Notes: generated by a model from the sequence alone, not told the origin. Positions 1-7,993 are shown, numbered from the stretch's first letter. The stretch: DNA of 41,761 nucleotides from Candidatus Nomurabacteria bacterium (GCA_023267245.1 JAHFNP010000001.1:22780-64540); one strand, 5' to 3'. Program-made: numbers and translations.

Positions 1-728
1 ATATCATTTAGAATCTTGGTTCCTTTCACTTCGGGTAGGATTTTAGAGTTTGTGAAAAAGTAATCTATGCGCCAGCCGACATTGCGGTCACGGGCGAAGG
101 TTTTCATATCCCAGTATGTATAAGCATCGCGCTTATCAGGATAAAAATGTCGGAAGATATCGGTGTAGCCGTGCGCTACGACTTCATCGAGCCAAGCGCG
201 CTCTTCCGGGAGGAAGCCGGTATTGTCTTTATTTTCTTTCGGCCGGGCAAGGTCGATCTCCTGGTGGGCAGTATTTACATCTCCGCAGAATATAACAGAC
301 TTGCCTTGTTTTTTGAGCTTATCAATAAATTTCAAAAATTCATCATAGAATTCAAGTTTATAAGCCAAGCGCTCTGGTCCGCCTCCGCCATTTGGGAAAT
401 AAACATTCAAGAGTATAAAGTCTTTGTAATAGGCGACAAGTATTCGGCCTTCATCGTCGAATTTTTTTATGCCGATGCCGTATTCGACTTTCTTTGGTTC
501 AATTTTAGAATAAATAGCGACGCCGCTGTAACCTTTCCTGCCCTTGGAGTGTGAAAAATATGAATAATATCCTTTTACACTGCGAATCTCTTCCGGCAGT
601 TGCTCCGGTTCGGCTTTGACCTCTTGCAGGCAGAGGATATCTGGCTTAATTTTATTAATAAAAGGCAAGAAATAGCTGTTCCTGTGCGTCGCTCGCAGGC
701 CATTAACATTCCAAGAAATAATTTTCAT
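1..728 (-). CDS. xth: Exodeoxyribonuclease III (partial, 3' end beyond window)
   Basis: Reads from the ATG at 726-728 down to the window edge, giving 242 residues of a family usually 250-270 long, so only the C-terminal end is missing. It belongs to the endonuclease/exonuclease/phosphatase fold that cuts abasic sites and degrades 3' ends in base excision repair. Visible signature residues are the N-terminal ISWNVNGLRA, the LQEVK glutamate (about E36), the LNVYFPNG tyrosine (about Y110) and GDVNTAH (about D150/N152), all spaced as in E. coli ExoIII. The final SDH motif would fall outside the window. There is no Shine-Dalgarno. It is divergent from the small membrane protein at 805. The identification is secure; in vivo activity is inferred from the family. 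Confidence 0.95.
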   Translation of the reverse strand, partial: MKIISWNVNGLRATHRNSYFLPFINKIKPDILCLQEVKAEPEQLPEEIRSVKGYYSYFSHSKGRKGYSGVAIYSKIEPKKVEYGIGIKKFDDEGRILVAYYKDFILLNVYFPNGGGGPERLAYKLEFYDEFLKFIDKLKKQGKSVIFCGDVNTAHQEIDLARPKENKDNTGFLPEERAWLDEVVAHGYTDIFRHFYPDKRDAYTYWDMKTFARDRNVGWRIDYFFTNSKILPEVKGTKILND

Positions 729-792
729 GTTTGAATTATATCATTTAAATGTTATCCACACTTTGTTTTATCATGATAAAAACTTGAAGTGC

Positions 793-798
793 TATAAT
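793..798 (+). promoter_or_regulatory. -10 box TATAAT, leaderless start for the gene at 805
   Basis: A perfect TATAAT ends seven bases before the ATG at 805, so the expected transcription start is the A of the start codon. No good -35 is seen; TTATCA at 768-773 with a 19-bp spacer is the closest. Confidence 0.55.
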
Positions 799-804
799 AA
801 ACAA

Positions 805-1116
805 ATGGATTCTAATCAATCCGCCAGCTGGCGGACAAAAATCAAAAAGTTTTTTTACGTTGTAATTGTTCTTATTGTGATCTCCGCGCTCGCCTTGATC
901 TATATGAACTATCAAAATTCTAAGGTTCAAACTGGTGAACTAACAGAACAGCAAAAGCTCGATATATTAAAACAACTTGGCGAATCACCCAGTGTGAATT
1001 TAACCGATCAAGAGAAGGAACAAATTTTAAGTAATACTTCTTCGGGACCACAAGATCAAACCCAATTAACGGAAGAACAAAAAATGCAAATTTTGCAATC
1101 TTTAGGCCAAAAATAA
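805..1116 (+). CDS. Small single-TM protein with LTxxQK..IL repeats
   Basis: A 103-aa protein of unknown function. The reading frame is open from 727, but the ATG at 805 is preferred because a perfect -10 box sits just upstream and the added residues look non-coding. Residues about 17-36 form one hydrophobic segment behind a lysine-rich stretch, suggesting an N-in membrane anchor with the rest outside. The external part holds three degenerate copies of a 14-residue motif (LTEQQKLDILKQLG, LTDQEKEQILSN, LTEEQKMQILQSLG). Codons 6-11 (SASWRT) are encoded by a perfect 16-bp palindrome that looks like an inserted repeat. It is followed after 4 bases by the secreted protein at 1121, so they are probably co-transcribed. 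Confidence 0.7.
   Translation: MDSNQSASWRTKIKKFFYVVIVLIVISALALIYMNYQNSKVQTGELTEQQKLDILKQLGESPSVNLTDQEKEQILSNTSSGPQDQTQLTEEQKMQILQSLGQK
820..835 (+). repeat. Perfect 16-bp palindrome inside a coding region
   Basis: TCCGCCAGCTGGCGGA is self-complementary over all 16 bases and lies in frame in the gene at 805. It is GC-rich in an AT-rich neighbourhood, which suggests a mobile palindromic element. Confidence 0.75.
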
Positions 1117-1120
1117 AATA

Positions 1121-2764
1121 ATGAGTAAAAAAAATATATTTTCATACACCTTGCCAGTTTTTATAATAATTTTTGGCTTTTTGGGTATTCTTTCACAGAC
1201 TAAGGCATCATCAACTGATAATGTTTCCGGTTATGCTTGGTCTTCAAACATCGGCTGGATCAGTTTTAATGCGACAAATGATACTGATCCGAATACTGCC
1301 GGGATCCAACCATCACCAACAGATTACGGAGTCACTATGGATATGACAACCGGCGTTCTAACGGGTTATGCTTGGTCTTCAAATATCGGCTGGATACAAT
1401 TTGGCGGTTTTACTAATTGTCCATCATATTCTGCAAATCCAACCTGTCAGGCAAAAGTTGATTTTGCACCCTATACTTTAGGTACAGGCGGTTTTCTTGT
1501 GCCTGTTTCCGGTTGGGCGAGGGCTGTTGCTCCTAATGCGATCAATGATCCTCATTGTTCTAGTAATCCTAGCAGTGATTCATTTAACGATGGTTGTTGG
1601 GATGGTTGGATAAGTCTGAAGGGATCAAACTTTGGCGTTCTTATGAATACTACAACCGGACATCTTTCGGATTATGCTTGGGGTAGTGATGTTATAGGTT
1701 GGGTTAAATTTGATGCAAAGGTGACTATCGTCCCTCCACTTGCACCAACTATTACTTTAACAGCTTCTGAGGCTGGAAATTTTTCTAACCATGGTACTAA
1801 TATAACCGTTCCACCAAATACTAATGTCAATTTAACCTGGGTAACTACAAATGTTTTAAATTGTACCGCCGGTGCTGCTGCAACTCCATCTTCAGCTTCA
1901 TGGAATAGTGGCGCTATTACGACTATTCCAAATGGAAGTAAATCGGGAATTACGCCTGATCAAACACAAAGTAATCAACCTAATCTTTATAAATTAACAT
2001 GTACTGGCACGAACAATACTCAACTTACCGGTATTGCCCATGTTACTGTTTCGCCAGTGCCTCCGCTATGTCCAGTAGGTTACTCAGGTACACCACCAAA
2101 TTGTACGATAGCCTCAGTGTGTCCAGTAGGTTACTCGGGTACGCCTCCAAATTGTACGATAGCCTTAGTGTGTCCAGCAGGTTACTCAGGTACACCACCA
2201 AATTGTACGATAGCATCCGTAATCAACGGAGCTTGTTTGTCTGGGCCATTCTCTTCGACACCTCCACTTGCCAATCTTTGTACGGGTGGCAGTATGCTTA
2301 AACAACCTCCAGGCTTAACAGGCACTGGTATAAGCCCAGATCTTTGGACTTGGAAATGCGATGGTTCAGGTGTAGGTCATACTGATAAAATTTGCACAGC
2401 GGCTAAGACAACTCCTCCTCAACCTGGTTCTCCAAGTATCACTTTGGATTCAGGATGTTACAACCATAAAGGGTATCTCAAGTTGACGATTAGTAGTATT
2501 ACTTCTGGTAGCTCTTGTTCAGGACTTTCCCCAATTCCTTCAAATGGACAAAGATGGTTAACTGCTCCAGGAGGAAATCAGACTCAATATGTCACAAATG
2601 CCACCCCAGGCCCAGGAACCTCATATTCTTTAACTTGCACAGATAGTGTTAATGGTTCAGCCTCTACTGTCTCTTCACCAGTTTTAGACACACCATGTGC
2701 TGTAAATACTGTTCCACCGCCACAACCATTACCATCACCAACGCCAATATTCCAGGAGATTTAG
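1121..2764 (+). CDS. Secreted surface protein with GYAWSSNIGW repeats
   Basis: A 547-aa protein of unknown function. Residues 1-29 look like a Sec signal peptide (MSKKN, hydrophobic core, TKA|SS). Residues about 35-200 hold three copies of a motif around GYAWSSNIGWISF, GYAWSSNIGWIQF and DYAWGSDVIGWVKF, a repeat I associate with Parcubacterial secreted proteins. Residues about 205-310 resemble an Ig-like beta domain. At about 317-367 three tandem 17-residue units (CPVGYSGTPPNCTIASV) follow, then a module of the type NGAC...LWTWKCDGSG...C shared with the proteins at 2803 and 4086. The C-terminus is proline-rich with no anchor. The start lies 4 bases after the upstream stop and has no Shine-Dalgarno. 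Function is probably cell-surface or extracellular binding, by inference only. Confidence 0.75.
   Translation: MSKKNIFSYTLPVFIIIFGFLGILSQTKASSTDNVSGYAWSSNIGWISFNATNDTDPNTAGIQPSPTDYGVTMDMTTGVLTGYAWSSNIGWIQFGGFTNCPSYSANPTCQAKVDFAPYTLGTGGFLVPVSGWARAVAPNAINDPHCSSNPSSDSFNDGCWDGWISLKGSNFGVLMNTTTGHLSDYAWGSDVIGWVKFDAKVTIVPPLAPTITLTASEAGNFSNHGTNITVPPNTNVNLTWVTTNVLNCTAGAAATPSSASWNSGAITTIPNGSKSGITPDQTQSNQPNLYKLTCTGTNNTQLTGIAHVTVSPVPPLCPVGYSGTPPNCTIASVCPVGYSGTPPNCTIALVCPAGYSGTPPNCTIASVINGACLSGPFSSTPPLANLCTGGSMLKQPPGLTGTGISPDLWTWKCDGSGVGHTDKICTAAKTTPPQPGSPSITLDSGCYNHKGYLKLTISSITSGSSCSGLSPIPSNGQRWLTAPGGNQTQYVTNATPGPGTSYSLTCTDSVNGSASTVSSPVLDTPCAVNTVPPPQPLPSPTPIFQEI
2069..2221 (+). repeat. Three tandem 51-bp repeats
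   Basis: Units at 2069-2119, 2120-2170 and 2171-2221 each encode CPVGYSGTPPNCTIASV or a close variant. The copies differ at only a few bases, pointing to recent duplication. They keep the frame and add a cysteine pair each. Confidence 0.9.
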
Positions 2765-2772
2765 TATCGTGA

Positions 2773-2778
2773 TATAAT
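2773..2778 (+). promoter_or_regulatory. Extended -10 TGA-TATAAT upstream of the paralogue array
   Basis: TATAAT at 2773-2778 is preceded by TGA (2770-2772), an extended -10. The expected start is near 2785, leaving an 18-base leader before the ATG at 2803. The -35 (TTCCAG, 2750-2755) is poor. Confidence 0.45.
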
Positions 2779-2802
2779 TTAGTAAATTGCTCCAGTTATC
2801 AA

Positions 2803-4077
2803 ATGAAAAAACAATTCTTACAATCAGCGAAAGTTATAATCCTCGGCCTTATCTTGGCGGTTGGTGTAGGCTCTGCGATGGGTGGTTGGACACCTCCAAC
2901 CACCGCTCCTACTAGCGGCAACACTGAACAGCCGATCAATGAAGGCGTTGCAGACCAGTGGAAAATCGGCGGACTGGCTCTTATAGGGAATTTTTCTATC
3001 GGTGGTCTATTTGGGAATCCGGCTTTTCAAGTAATCAAAGCTAATACTCCTGTCATTAATCCTACTTCTAATAATGTAATTAAAATCGGTAATGCCTACG
3101 TCAGTGGATTTTTGGGCGGAGGAGGCGATGCGCAAATTTTTCTATATGGGGATCAGTTGAAGCATAGCAATCCAGTGCCTCAGCGTCTTTGCATCGCGGC
3201 CGTCGGACAACAGCAACAAGTTATTTTATGTCCTGTTATAGTCAATGGAGTATGCGGTTCGGCATCCGGACAACCTGCAACAAATACAGCTCCGGGAAGT
3301 TCAATGCCGGCACCGACAACAAATCTTTGTTCGACGGGAACAGCTACTGCCGTTATTCCAAATCAAAGCAACCATGATTCTTGGCAGTGGACTTGCGTTG
3401 GTTCTGGCGGGACGACTGCAAGCTGCGGTTCAAATAGGAATACGATCGGAGCTCCCGGTTCCCAGCTATACACCCCAGGCGCTACTTCAGGTAGTCTAGG
3501 TACAAGTCATCCGACAACATTTACAGTACCTGTAAATGTTCACAGTATAAATGTTACAGCATGGGGCGGCGGCGGTTCTGGCGCCCGAGGCGGTTCTGGC
3601 GGAAATGTTTGTTGGGGCGGAGGCGGCGGCGGAGGCGGCAGCGGCAGTCAAGTGACATTAAATATACCTGTAACTCCGGGTCAAGTTATTTCATCAATAT
3701 CGGTTGGCTCAGGTGGAGCAACAAGCAATACAGACGGCCATCCGGGGGGAGCGACAAATTTTGGGATAGTACATGCTGATGGTGGAAATATGCCTACAAC
3801 CGCTACTAAGGGTGGAGATTCTTTTGAACCATCTTTTTCAAATGGTATTGGCGCGAATGGTAGTTGGGGTGTAGGCGGAAGCCCGGGTGGCGGCAATGGT
3901 ACCAGCGGAGATTGTCATGGATCCGGTGCGTCCTTTGGTCACGGCGGATCCGGTGCTGGGACGGGATATGGTGCTGGCGGGGCTGGCGGTCGGGGTGCGA
4001 CTGTTCCCGGTCCTGGTTTCTATTATGGAGATAAAGGATCTGACGGTGCTGTCAGAGTAGATTGGGTAGCTTATTAA
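2803..4077 (+). CDS. Secreted glycine-rich surface protein, paralogue A
   Basis: A 424-aa protein, first of three tandem paralogues. Residues 1-27 are a signal peptide. Residues about 28-145 form the shared N-terminal domain (W..P...P..GN...PIN...Q.K.GGL.I.GNFS), common in Parcubacteria. Residues about 146-215 are the module NGVCGSASG...NLCSTGTAT...WQWTCVG..GTTASCGSN. Residues 225-424 start with a short beta-rich part (YTPGATSG...TTFTVPVNVHSINVTAWGG) and then become very glycine-rich, with several GGGG runs, comparable in composition to glycine-rich adhesin tips. The first 60 bases are nearly identical to those of the next two genes. The function is probably adhesion, as inference only. Base composition in the glycine tract is GC-rich compared with neighbours. 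Confidence 0.8.
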   Translation: MKKQFLQSAKVIILGLILAVGVGSAMGGWTPPTTAPTSGNTEQPINEGVADQWKIGGLALIGNFSIGGLFGNPAFQVIKANTPVINPTSNNVIKIGNAYVSGFLGGGGDAQIFLYGDQLKHSNPVPQRLCIAAVGQQQQVILCPVIVNGVCGSASGQPATNTAPGSSMPAPTTNLCSTGTATAVIPNQSNHDSWQWTCVGSGGTTASCGSNRNTIGAPGSQLYTPGATSGSLGTSHPTTFTVPVNVHSINVTAWGGGGSGARGGSGGNVCWGGGGGGGGSGSQVTLNIPVTPGQVISSISVGSGGATSNTDGHPGGATNFGIVHADGGNMPTTATKGGDSFEPSFSNGIGANGSWGVGGSPGGGNGTSGDCHGSGASFGHGGSGAGTGYGAGGAGGRGATVPGPGFYYGDKGSDGAVRVDWVAY

Positions 4078-4085
4078 AAAAAAAT

Positions 4086-5306
4086 ATGAAAAAACAATTC
4101 TTACAATCAGCGAAAGTTATAATCCTCGGCCTAATCTTGGCGGTTGGCGCAAGCTATGCCGTGGGTGCTTCTTGGAGTTTACCAGCTTCACTTCCGGCTG
4201 GAGGCAATGTACCCGCGCCTATTAATGAAGGCCCGTTAAATCAGTTAAAGGCTGGCGGATTGGGAATTCTTATGGGAAATTTTTCTGTCAGTCAACCACC
4301 AGTTTTTGAAGTAAAACAAGCCAACCTTCAAGCTACTCCTCCTGTTCCTAATTTAATTACAATCGGAGATATATCCGGCAATACAAAAGTTTCACTATAT
4401 GGAGCAGGGGCCAATGGAGTCAGCTTAAATCATACTAATGCAACACCTCAGGATCTCTGCATAACTTCGATTGGACAAGTTGTTTTGTGTCCTGTACCAG
4501 TCAATGGAGTATGCGGTTCAGCCTCTGGACAACCGGCAACCAATACTGCGCAAGGAACTTCAATGCCAGCGCCTACAACAAATCTTTGTTCGACAGGGAC
4601 AGCTACTTCTGTTATATCAGATCCAAGCGGGCATGATGGCTGGGTTTGGACCTGTGTCGGTATTGCCGGTGGAACGACTGCAAGTTGCGGTTCAAACAAA
4701 AATACGATTGGAACTCCTGGTTTTCAGTTATATACTCCAGGTTCTACTTCAGGTACTTTAGGTACAAGTCACCCAACGACATTTACTGTCCCGGCGAATG
4801 TTCATAGCGTTACTGTTGAAGCTTGGGGTGGCGGCGGTTCAGGTGGTTATGGTGGCCATGGTTCTACTCTTTGTTGGGGCGGCGGCGGCGGAGGCGGAGG
4901 ACATAGTCCTCGTATGACATCAACTGTTTCTGTTTCACCGGGCCAAATTATTTCAGTGTCGGTTGGCACAGGCGGACCATTGAGTAGTCCGTTTGGCGCA
5001 GGTACAGACGGAGGTGCGACAACTTTTGGATCTGTGATTGCCGCTGGTGGTACTTATGGTGTACATGGTGGAGATGCCGGTTCATCAAATGGTTCAAACG
5101 GTCCTGGAGGATACATTGGTGGCGTAACTGGCACAAGTGGAGATTGTTATGGATCTAATAAGGGTGCCGGTCAAGGCGGCGCAGGTGGTTCTGATACATA
5201 TGGTTCCGGTGGTTCCGGTGGTTCCGGTACTGGTAATTCTGCTAGTTTCAATTATGGAGCCAAGGGATCTGACGGTGCAGTAAAAGTAACTTGGGTATCT
5301 TATTAA
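4086..5306 (+). CDS. Secreted glycine-rich surface protein, paralogue B
   Basis: A 406-aa paralogue of the previous gene with the same order: signal peptide, shared N-terminal domain, NGVCGSASG...TTASCGSN module, TTFTVP..VHSVTVEAWGG beta segment, and a glycine-rich tail of about 150 residues ending in KGSDGAVKVTWVSY (compare KGSDGAVRVDWVAY in paralogue A). The frame is open from 4062, but the ATG at 4086 is chosen because it aligns exactly with the starts of the two paralogues and gives the same signal peptide. It begins 8 bases after the upstream stop, so the array is probably one transcript. The N-terminal domain and the tail differ more from A than the signal peptide and cysteine module do, as expected for diversifying surface proteins. 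Confidence 0.8.
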   Translation: MKKQFLQSAKVIILGLILAVGASYAVGASWSLPASLPAGGNVPAPINEGPLNQLKAGGLGILMGNFSVSQPPVFEVKQANLQATPPVPNLITIGDISGNTKVSLYGAGANGVSLNHTNATPQDLCITSIGQVVLCPVPVNGVCGSASGQPATNTAQGTSMPAPTTNLCSTGTATSVISDPSGHDGWVWTCVGIAGGTTASCGSNKNTIGTPGFQLYTPGSTSGTLGTSHPTTFTVPANVHSVTVEAWGGGGSGGYGGHGSTLCWGGGGGGGGHSPRMTSTVSVSPGQIISVSVGTGGPLSSPFGAGTDGGATTFGSVIAAGGTYGVHGGDAGSSNGSNGPGGYIGGVTGTSGDCYGSNKGAGQGGAGGSDTYGSGGSGGSGTGNSASFNYGAKGSDGAVKVTWVSY

Positions 5307-5313
5307 AAAAAAT

Positions 5314-5700
5314 ATGAAAAAACAATTTCTACAATCAGCAAAAGTTATAATCCTCGGCCTAATCTTGACGGTTGGCGCAAGCTATGCGATGGCTACTTGG
5401 ACAAATCCGCTTTCAACCGCTCCTTCCGGTAATGTTTATGTGCCGATTAATGTAAATCCAGCCGGTCAGTTCAAGCTTGGCGGCTTGGCGATTGTTACTG
5501 GAAATTTTTCGGTCGGTTTTCTTGGACCATCGATTTTTAAAGTGTCTCAAGGTTCTCCTAATAAAATTACAATCGGAGATGCTCCTGGTGGAAACGGTAC
5601 GACAAAAATTTCATTGTTTGGAGCAGGGTTGTATAATTCTAATCCAACAGCCAAGCGTCTTTGTATAAATTCAGCCGCGCAAGTCGTTTTGTGCCTTTAG
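5314..5700 (+). CDS. Short paralogue C lacking the glycine-rich half
   Basis: A 128-aa protein whose first 60 bases closely match paralogues A and B and which carries the same signal peptide and N-terminal domain. It stops right after QVVLCL, exactly where A and B continue with the cysteine module (VVLCP.. NGVCGSASG). It may be a natural one-domain form or a copy that lost its variable half; no frameshifted remnant of the tail is visible, because tpiA begins 19 bases later. It is secreted, by its signal peptide. Function is unknown; the clean domain boundary argues that it is not random decay. Confidence 0.75.
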   Translation: MKKQFLQSAKVIILGLILTVGASYAMATWTNPLSTAPSGNVYVPINVNPAGQFKLGGLAIVTGNFSVGFLGPSIFKVSQGSPNKITIGDAPGGNGTTKISLFGAGLYNSNPTAKRLCINSAAQVVLCL

Positions 5701-5719
5701 ATTAAAAAAATTATAGCCT

Positions 5720-6457
5720 ATGTCCAAAAAAATAATAATAGCCAACTGGAAGATGAATCCTTCGACTGAAAAGGAAGCGGTTAGAATCGCCAAGGCGAGC
5801 GATTTTAAAGATGTCATCATTGCAGCGCCATATGTTTTTATACCTGCGATTAAAAAAGTTCTAAAAAAAGCCTCGCTTGCGGCCCAAGATGTTTCTTGGG
5901 AAAAAGGAGGTGCTTATACCGGAGAAATATCAGCTCCAATGTTGAAAAATCTTGGCGTTAAATATGTGATCATCGGACATTCGGAGAGAAGAAATCTGAC
6001 GGCTGGCGGAGATAATGATGAAATAGTAAATAAAAAAATAAAAGCAGTGCTTAAATTTAATTTAATACCGGTACTTTGCGTCGGCGAAAGGGAAAGAGAT
6101 GAGGAGATGAAATATTTAAGTTTTATAAAAGATCAATTAATGATCGATTTGAGGGGTGTCCAAGGGAACATGTTGAAAAAAATTATTATTGCCTATGAGC
6201 CGGTTTGGGCGATTGGCAAAAAGGCTTTGCGAGAAGCGACGCCGGGAGAGTCTCTTGAAATGGTTATATTTATTAAAAAAGTTTTGTCAGATATTTATGG
6301 AGTGAAAGCGGTAAATAGTCTTCGAATTTTGTATGGGGGATCGGTGCATCCTAAAAATGCCAAGGAGTTTTCGATGGGTGGGGGAGTAAATGGATTTTTG
6401 GTCGGCCGAGATAGTCTAGATCTGAAAAAATTTAATGAAATCATTAAAGCAAATTAA
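5720..6457 (+). CDS. tpiA: Triosephosphate isomerase
   Basis: A 245-aa enzyme interconverting dihydroxyacetone phosphate and glyceraldehyde 3-phosphate in glycolysis, cytoplasmic and normally a dimer. Catalytic residues are all present: N9 and K11 in ANWKMNP, H87 in IIGHSERR, E160 in AYEPVWAIG, and the phosphate-binding YGGSVHPKN near the C-terminus. Loop 6 reads AYEPVWAIGKKALREATP instead of the usual GTGKTAT, so the lid hinge differs from most bacteria. Length is normal. Its last 23 bases overlap pgk, indicating translational coupling and a joint glycolytic unit. There is no Shine-Dalgarno. Confidence 0.97.
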   Translation: MSKKIIIANWKMNPSTEKEAVRIAKASDFKDVIIAAPYVFIPAIKKVLKKASLAAQDVSWEKGGAYTGEISAPMLKNLGVKYVIIGHSERRNLTAGGDNDEIVNKKIKAVLKFNLIPVLCVGERERDEEMKYLSFIKDQLMIDLRGVQGNMLKKIIIAYEPVWAIGKKALREATPGESLEMVIFIKKVLSDIYGVKAVNSLRILYGGSVHPKNAKEFSMGGGVNGFLVGRDSLDLKKFNEIIKAN

Positions 6458-7535
6458 AAACATCAAAGGCAAAACTGCGCTGGTGCGTGTTGATTTCAAT
6501 GTGCCTATTCGAGATGGCAAGATACTGGATGATTTCAGGATCCAGAAAGCAATGCCGACGATAAAATTCTTGCAGAAAAAAGGTGCGAAAATAATTTTGA
6601 TATCTCACCTCGACAAAGAAAGCGGTACGACGCTGAAGCCTGTTGCGGATTATTTGAATAAATTTCTTAAAACTAAATTTATCACTTCGCCTCATCAAAA
6701 TTTTTCCTCCTGCGCCCTTCCCGAAGTATCGGGCGGGACCCTCGGAGATAAAAATTTTCAAGAGGCTTCAATCTGCTTGCTTGAAAATTTAAGATTAAAT
6801 AAAGGAGAAGAAAGCAATTCTTCAGCCTTTGCAAAACAACTTGCCTCTATGGCTGACATATATGTAAACGAAGCCTTCCCAGTTTGTCATAGGAAACATG
6901 CATCGATCGTCGGCGTGCCGAAATATCTGCCGAGTTATGCCGGTTTTCAATTGGAAGCTGAAATTAAAAATTTAGAAATGGCGGAAAGTCCGGCTCATCC
7001 GTTTCTGTTTATATTGGGCGGGGCGAAATTTGAAACTAAAATTCCGTTGATTAAGAAATATCTTAAAAAAGCCGATGCAGTATTTGTCGGCGGAGCGTTG
7101 ATGAATAATTTTTTTAAAGAAGATGGAATCGACGTCAGTAAGTCTTTAGTCGACAATAAAAATTTCGGCTTAAAAAAAATGATGGATAATAAGAAGCTAA
7201 TTTTACCGGTTGATGTTGTTGTCAAAAATAAAGCATTTGTAGACATCGGTGAGAATTCAACGCAAATGCTGATCGATCTGATAAAGAAATCTAAATTTGT
7301 TCTGATGAACGGCCCGATGGGCAACTATGAGAACGGTTTCGGACAGGCGACTGAGGAGATATTAAAGGCTCTCGCAAAAAGCAAAGCTAAAGTCGTGATC
7401 GGCGGAGGAGATACAGTTGATTTGGTCTCAAAGCTTAATCTTGAAAAAAAATTCTTCTTTGTTTCAACTGGCGGCGGCGCGATGCTTGAATTTTTACTTA
7501 AAGGAACTTTGCCTGGGATAGAGGCACTCCGCTAA
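6435..7535 (+). CDS. pgk: Phosphoglycerate kinase
   Basis: A 366-aa enzyme making ATP from 1,3-bisphosphoglycerate, about 25-30 residues shorter than the usual 390-400. Family signatures are present in order: ALVRVDFNVP, DDFRI, LLENLRLNKGEE, VNEAFPVCHRKHAS, ILGGAKFETKI, MNGPMGNYE, IGGGDTVD and STGGGAMLEFL. The substrate-site loop normally reading SHLGRP is SHLDKESGT here, so the usual arginine is absent. At residues about 94-101 (ALPEVSGG) the DNA is a palindromic insert in a loop that varies between homologues. The start overlaps tpiA by 23 bases. The stop codon lies in the left arm of the long hairpin at 7531-7630. Identity is certain; the kinetic effect of the changed loop is unknown. Confidence 0.96.
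   Translation: MKSLKQIKNIKGKTALVRVDFNVPIRDGKILDDFRIQKAMPTIKFLQKKGAKIILISHLDKESGTTLKPVADYLNKFLKTKFITSPHQNFSSCALPEVSGGTLGDKNFQEASICLLENLRLNKGEESNSSAFAKQLASMADIYVNEAFPVCHRKHASIVGVPKYLPSYAGFQLEAEIKNLEMAESPAHPFLFILGGAKFETKIPLIKKYLKKADAVFVGGALMNNFFKEDGIDVSKSLVDNKNFGLKKMMDNKKLILPVDVVVKNKAFVDIGENSTQMLIDLIKKSKFVLMNGPMGNYENGFGQATEEILKALAKSKAKVVIGGGDTVDLVSKLNLEKKFFFVSTGGGAMLEFLLKGTLPGIEALR
6715..6737 (+). repeat. Imperfect palindrome inside pgk
   Basis: CCCTTCCCGA and TCGGGCGGG face each other around an AGTA loop, forming a GC-rich hairpin inside pgk codons 94-101. It is in frame and lies in a region that is poorly conserved in the family, as expected for a tolerated insert. Confidence 0.6.
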
Positions 7536-7630
7536 AAATTTCTTTAGAAATGCACGGATATTTTTCTACTGAAAAATTCCTCGTGTTCGCGCCGTCGCGC
7601 TCACAAGGCATTTTTAAAGTAATTTTTAGC
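7531..7630 (+). repeat. Long hairpin element, copy 1
   Basis: The 23-bp arms at 7531-7553 and 7608-7630 are complementary at 21 of 23 positions. They enclose a 66-bp core (7548-7613, overlapping the arm ends) that recurs at 10339-10404 with one mismatch. The arms differ in sequence from those of copy 2 except for the innermost bases (AAATGC/GCATTT). The element spans the gap between the convergent pgk and HIT genes and includes the pgk stop, so it may also stop transcription on both strands. Confidence 0.85.
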
Positions 7631-7986
7631 TAGATGTTTTGTCGAATTTTTTCGGCGTTTTCTTTGAAATTGTTATCCTTGTGATTGGAGATATTTGGCC
7701 AGACCCAGACATGAGCGTGTTCTACTTCATCTCCGAAGACTTGTTCTCGGATGAGTTCTTCATTAAAAGTTTTCTGCAGGGCTTTGGCGATCTTCCTCAC
7801 CACTTCGAAATATTCACCGATATTTGGCACATCCCAGACCCATCGATAATGTTTTTTGGGAATCACTTGAGTGTGTCCCGGTCCGCGCGGATTGATATCG
7901 AGGAAGGCTAAAAAATCGTTGTCTTCATAAATAATTTCCGCTGGTATTTCTTTATTTGCGATTTTGCAAAATATGCAGTTTTCCAT
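7630..7986 (-). CDS. HIT-family protein (histidine triad hydrolase-like)
   Basis: A 118-aa HIT-superfamily protein; relatives hydrolyse nucleoside phosphoramidates or dinucleotides. The N-terminus CIFCKIANKEIPAEIIYED and DINPRGPGHTQVIPKKHY are typical, with a zinc-type CxxC at 4-7. The triad is HAHVWVW: the first two histidines (H90, H92, the second being the usual nucleophile) are kept, but the third is tryptophan. It may have altered activity. The ATG at 7984-7986 is chosen because the HIT fold starts there and a -10 box sits seven bases upstream; an upstream in-frame start at 8037 would run through the promoter and terminator. It is convergent with pgk. Confidence 0.9.
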   Translation of the reverse strand: MENCIFCKIANKEIPAEIIYEDNDFLAFLDINPRGPGHTQVIPKKHYRWVWDVPNIGEYFEVVRKIAKALQKTFNEELIREQVFGDEVEHAHVWVWPNISNHKDNNFKENAEKIRQNI

Positions 7987-7993
7987 ATAAAAA

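Noticed and set aside
147..554. 135-codon open frame on the plus strand
   Set aside because: It is the antisense of xth, which shows all catalytic motifs on the minus strand.
2069..2221. Regular repeats that could suggest a CRISPR array
   Set aside because: Units are directly adjacent without spacers, are in frame, and encode a cysteine-containing protein repeat.
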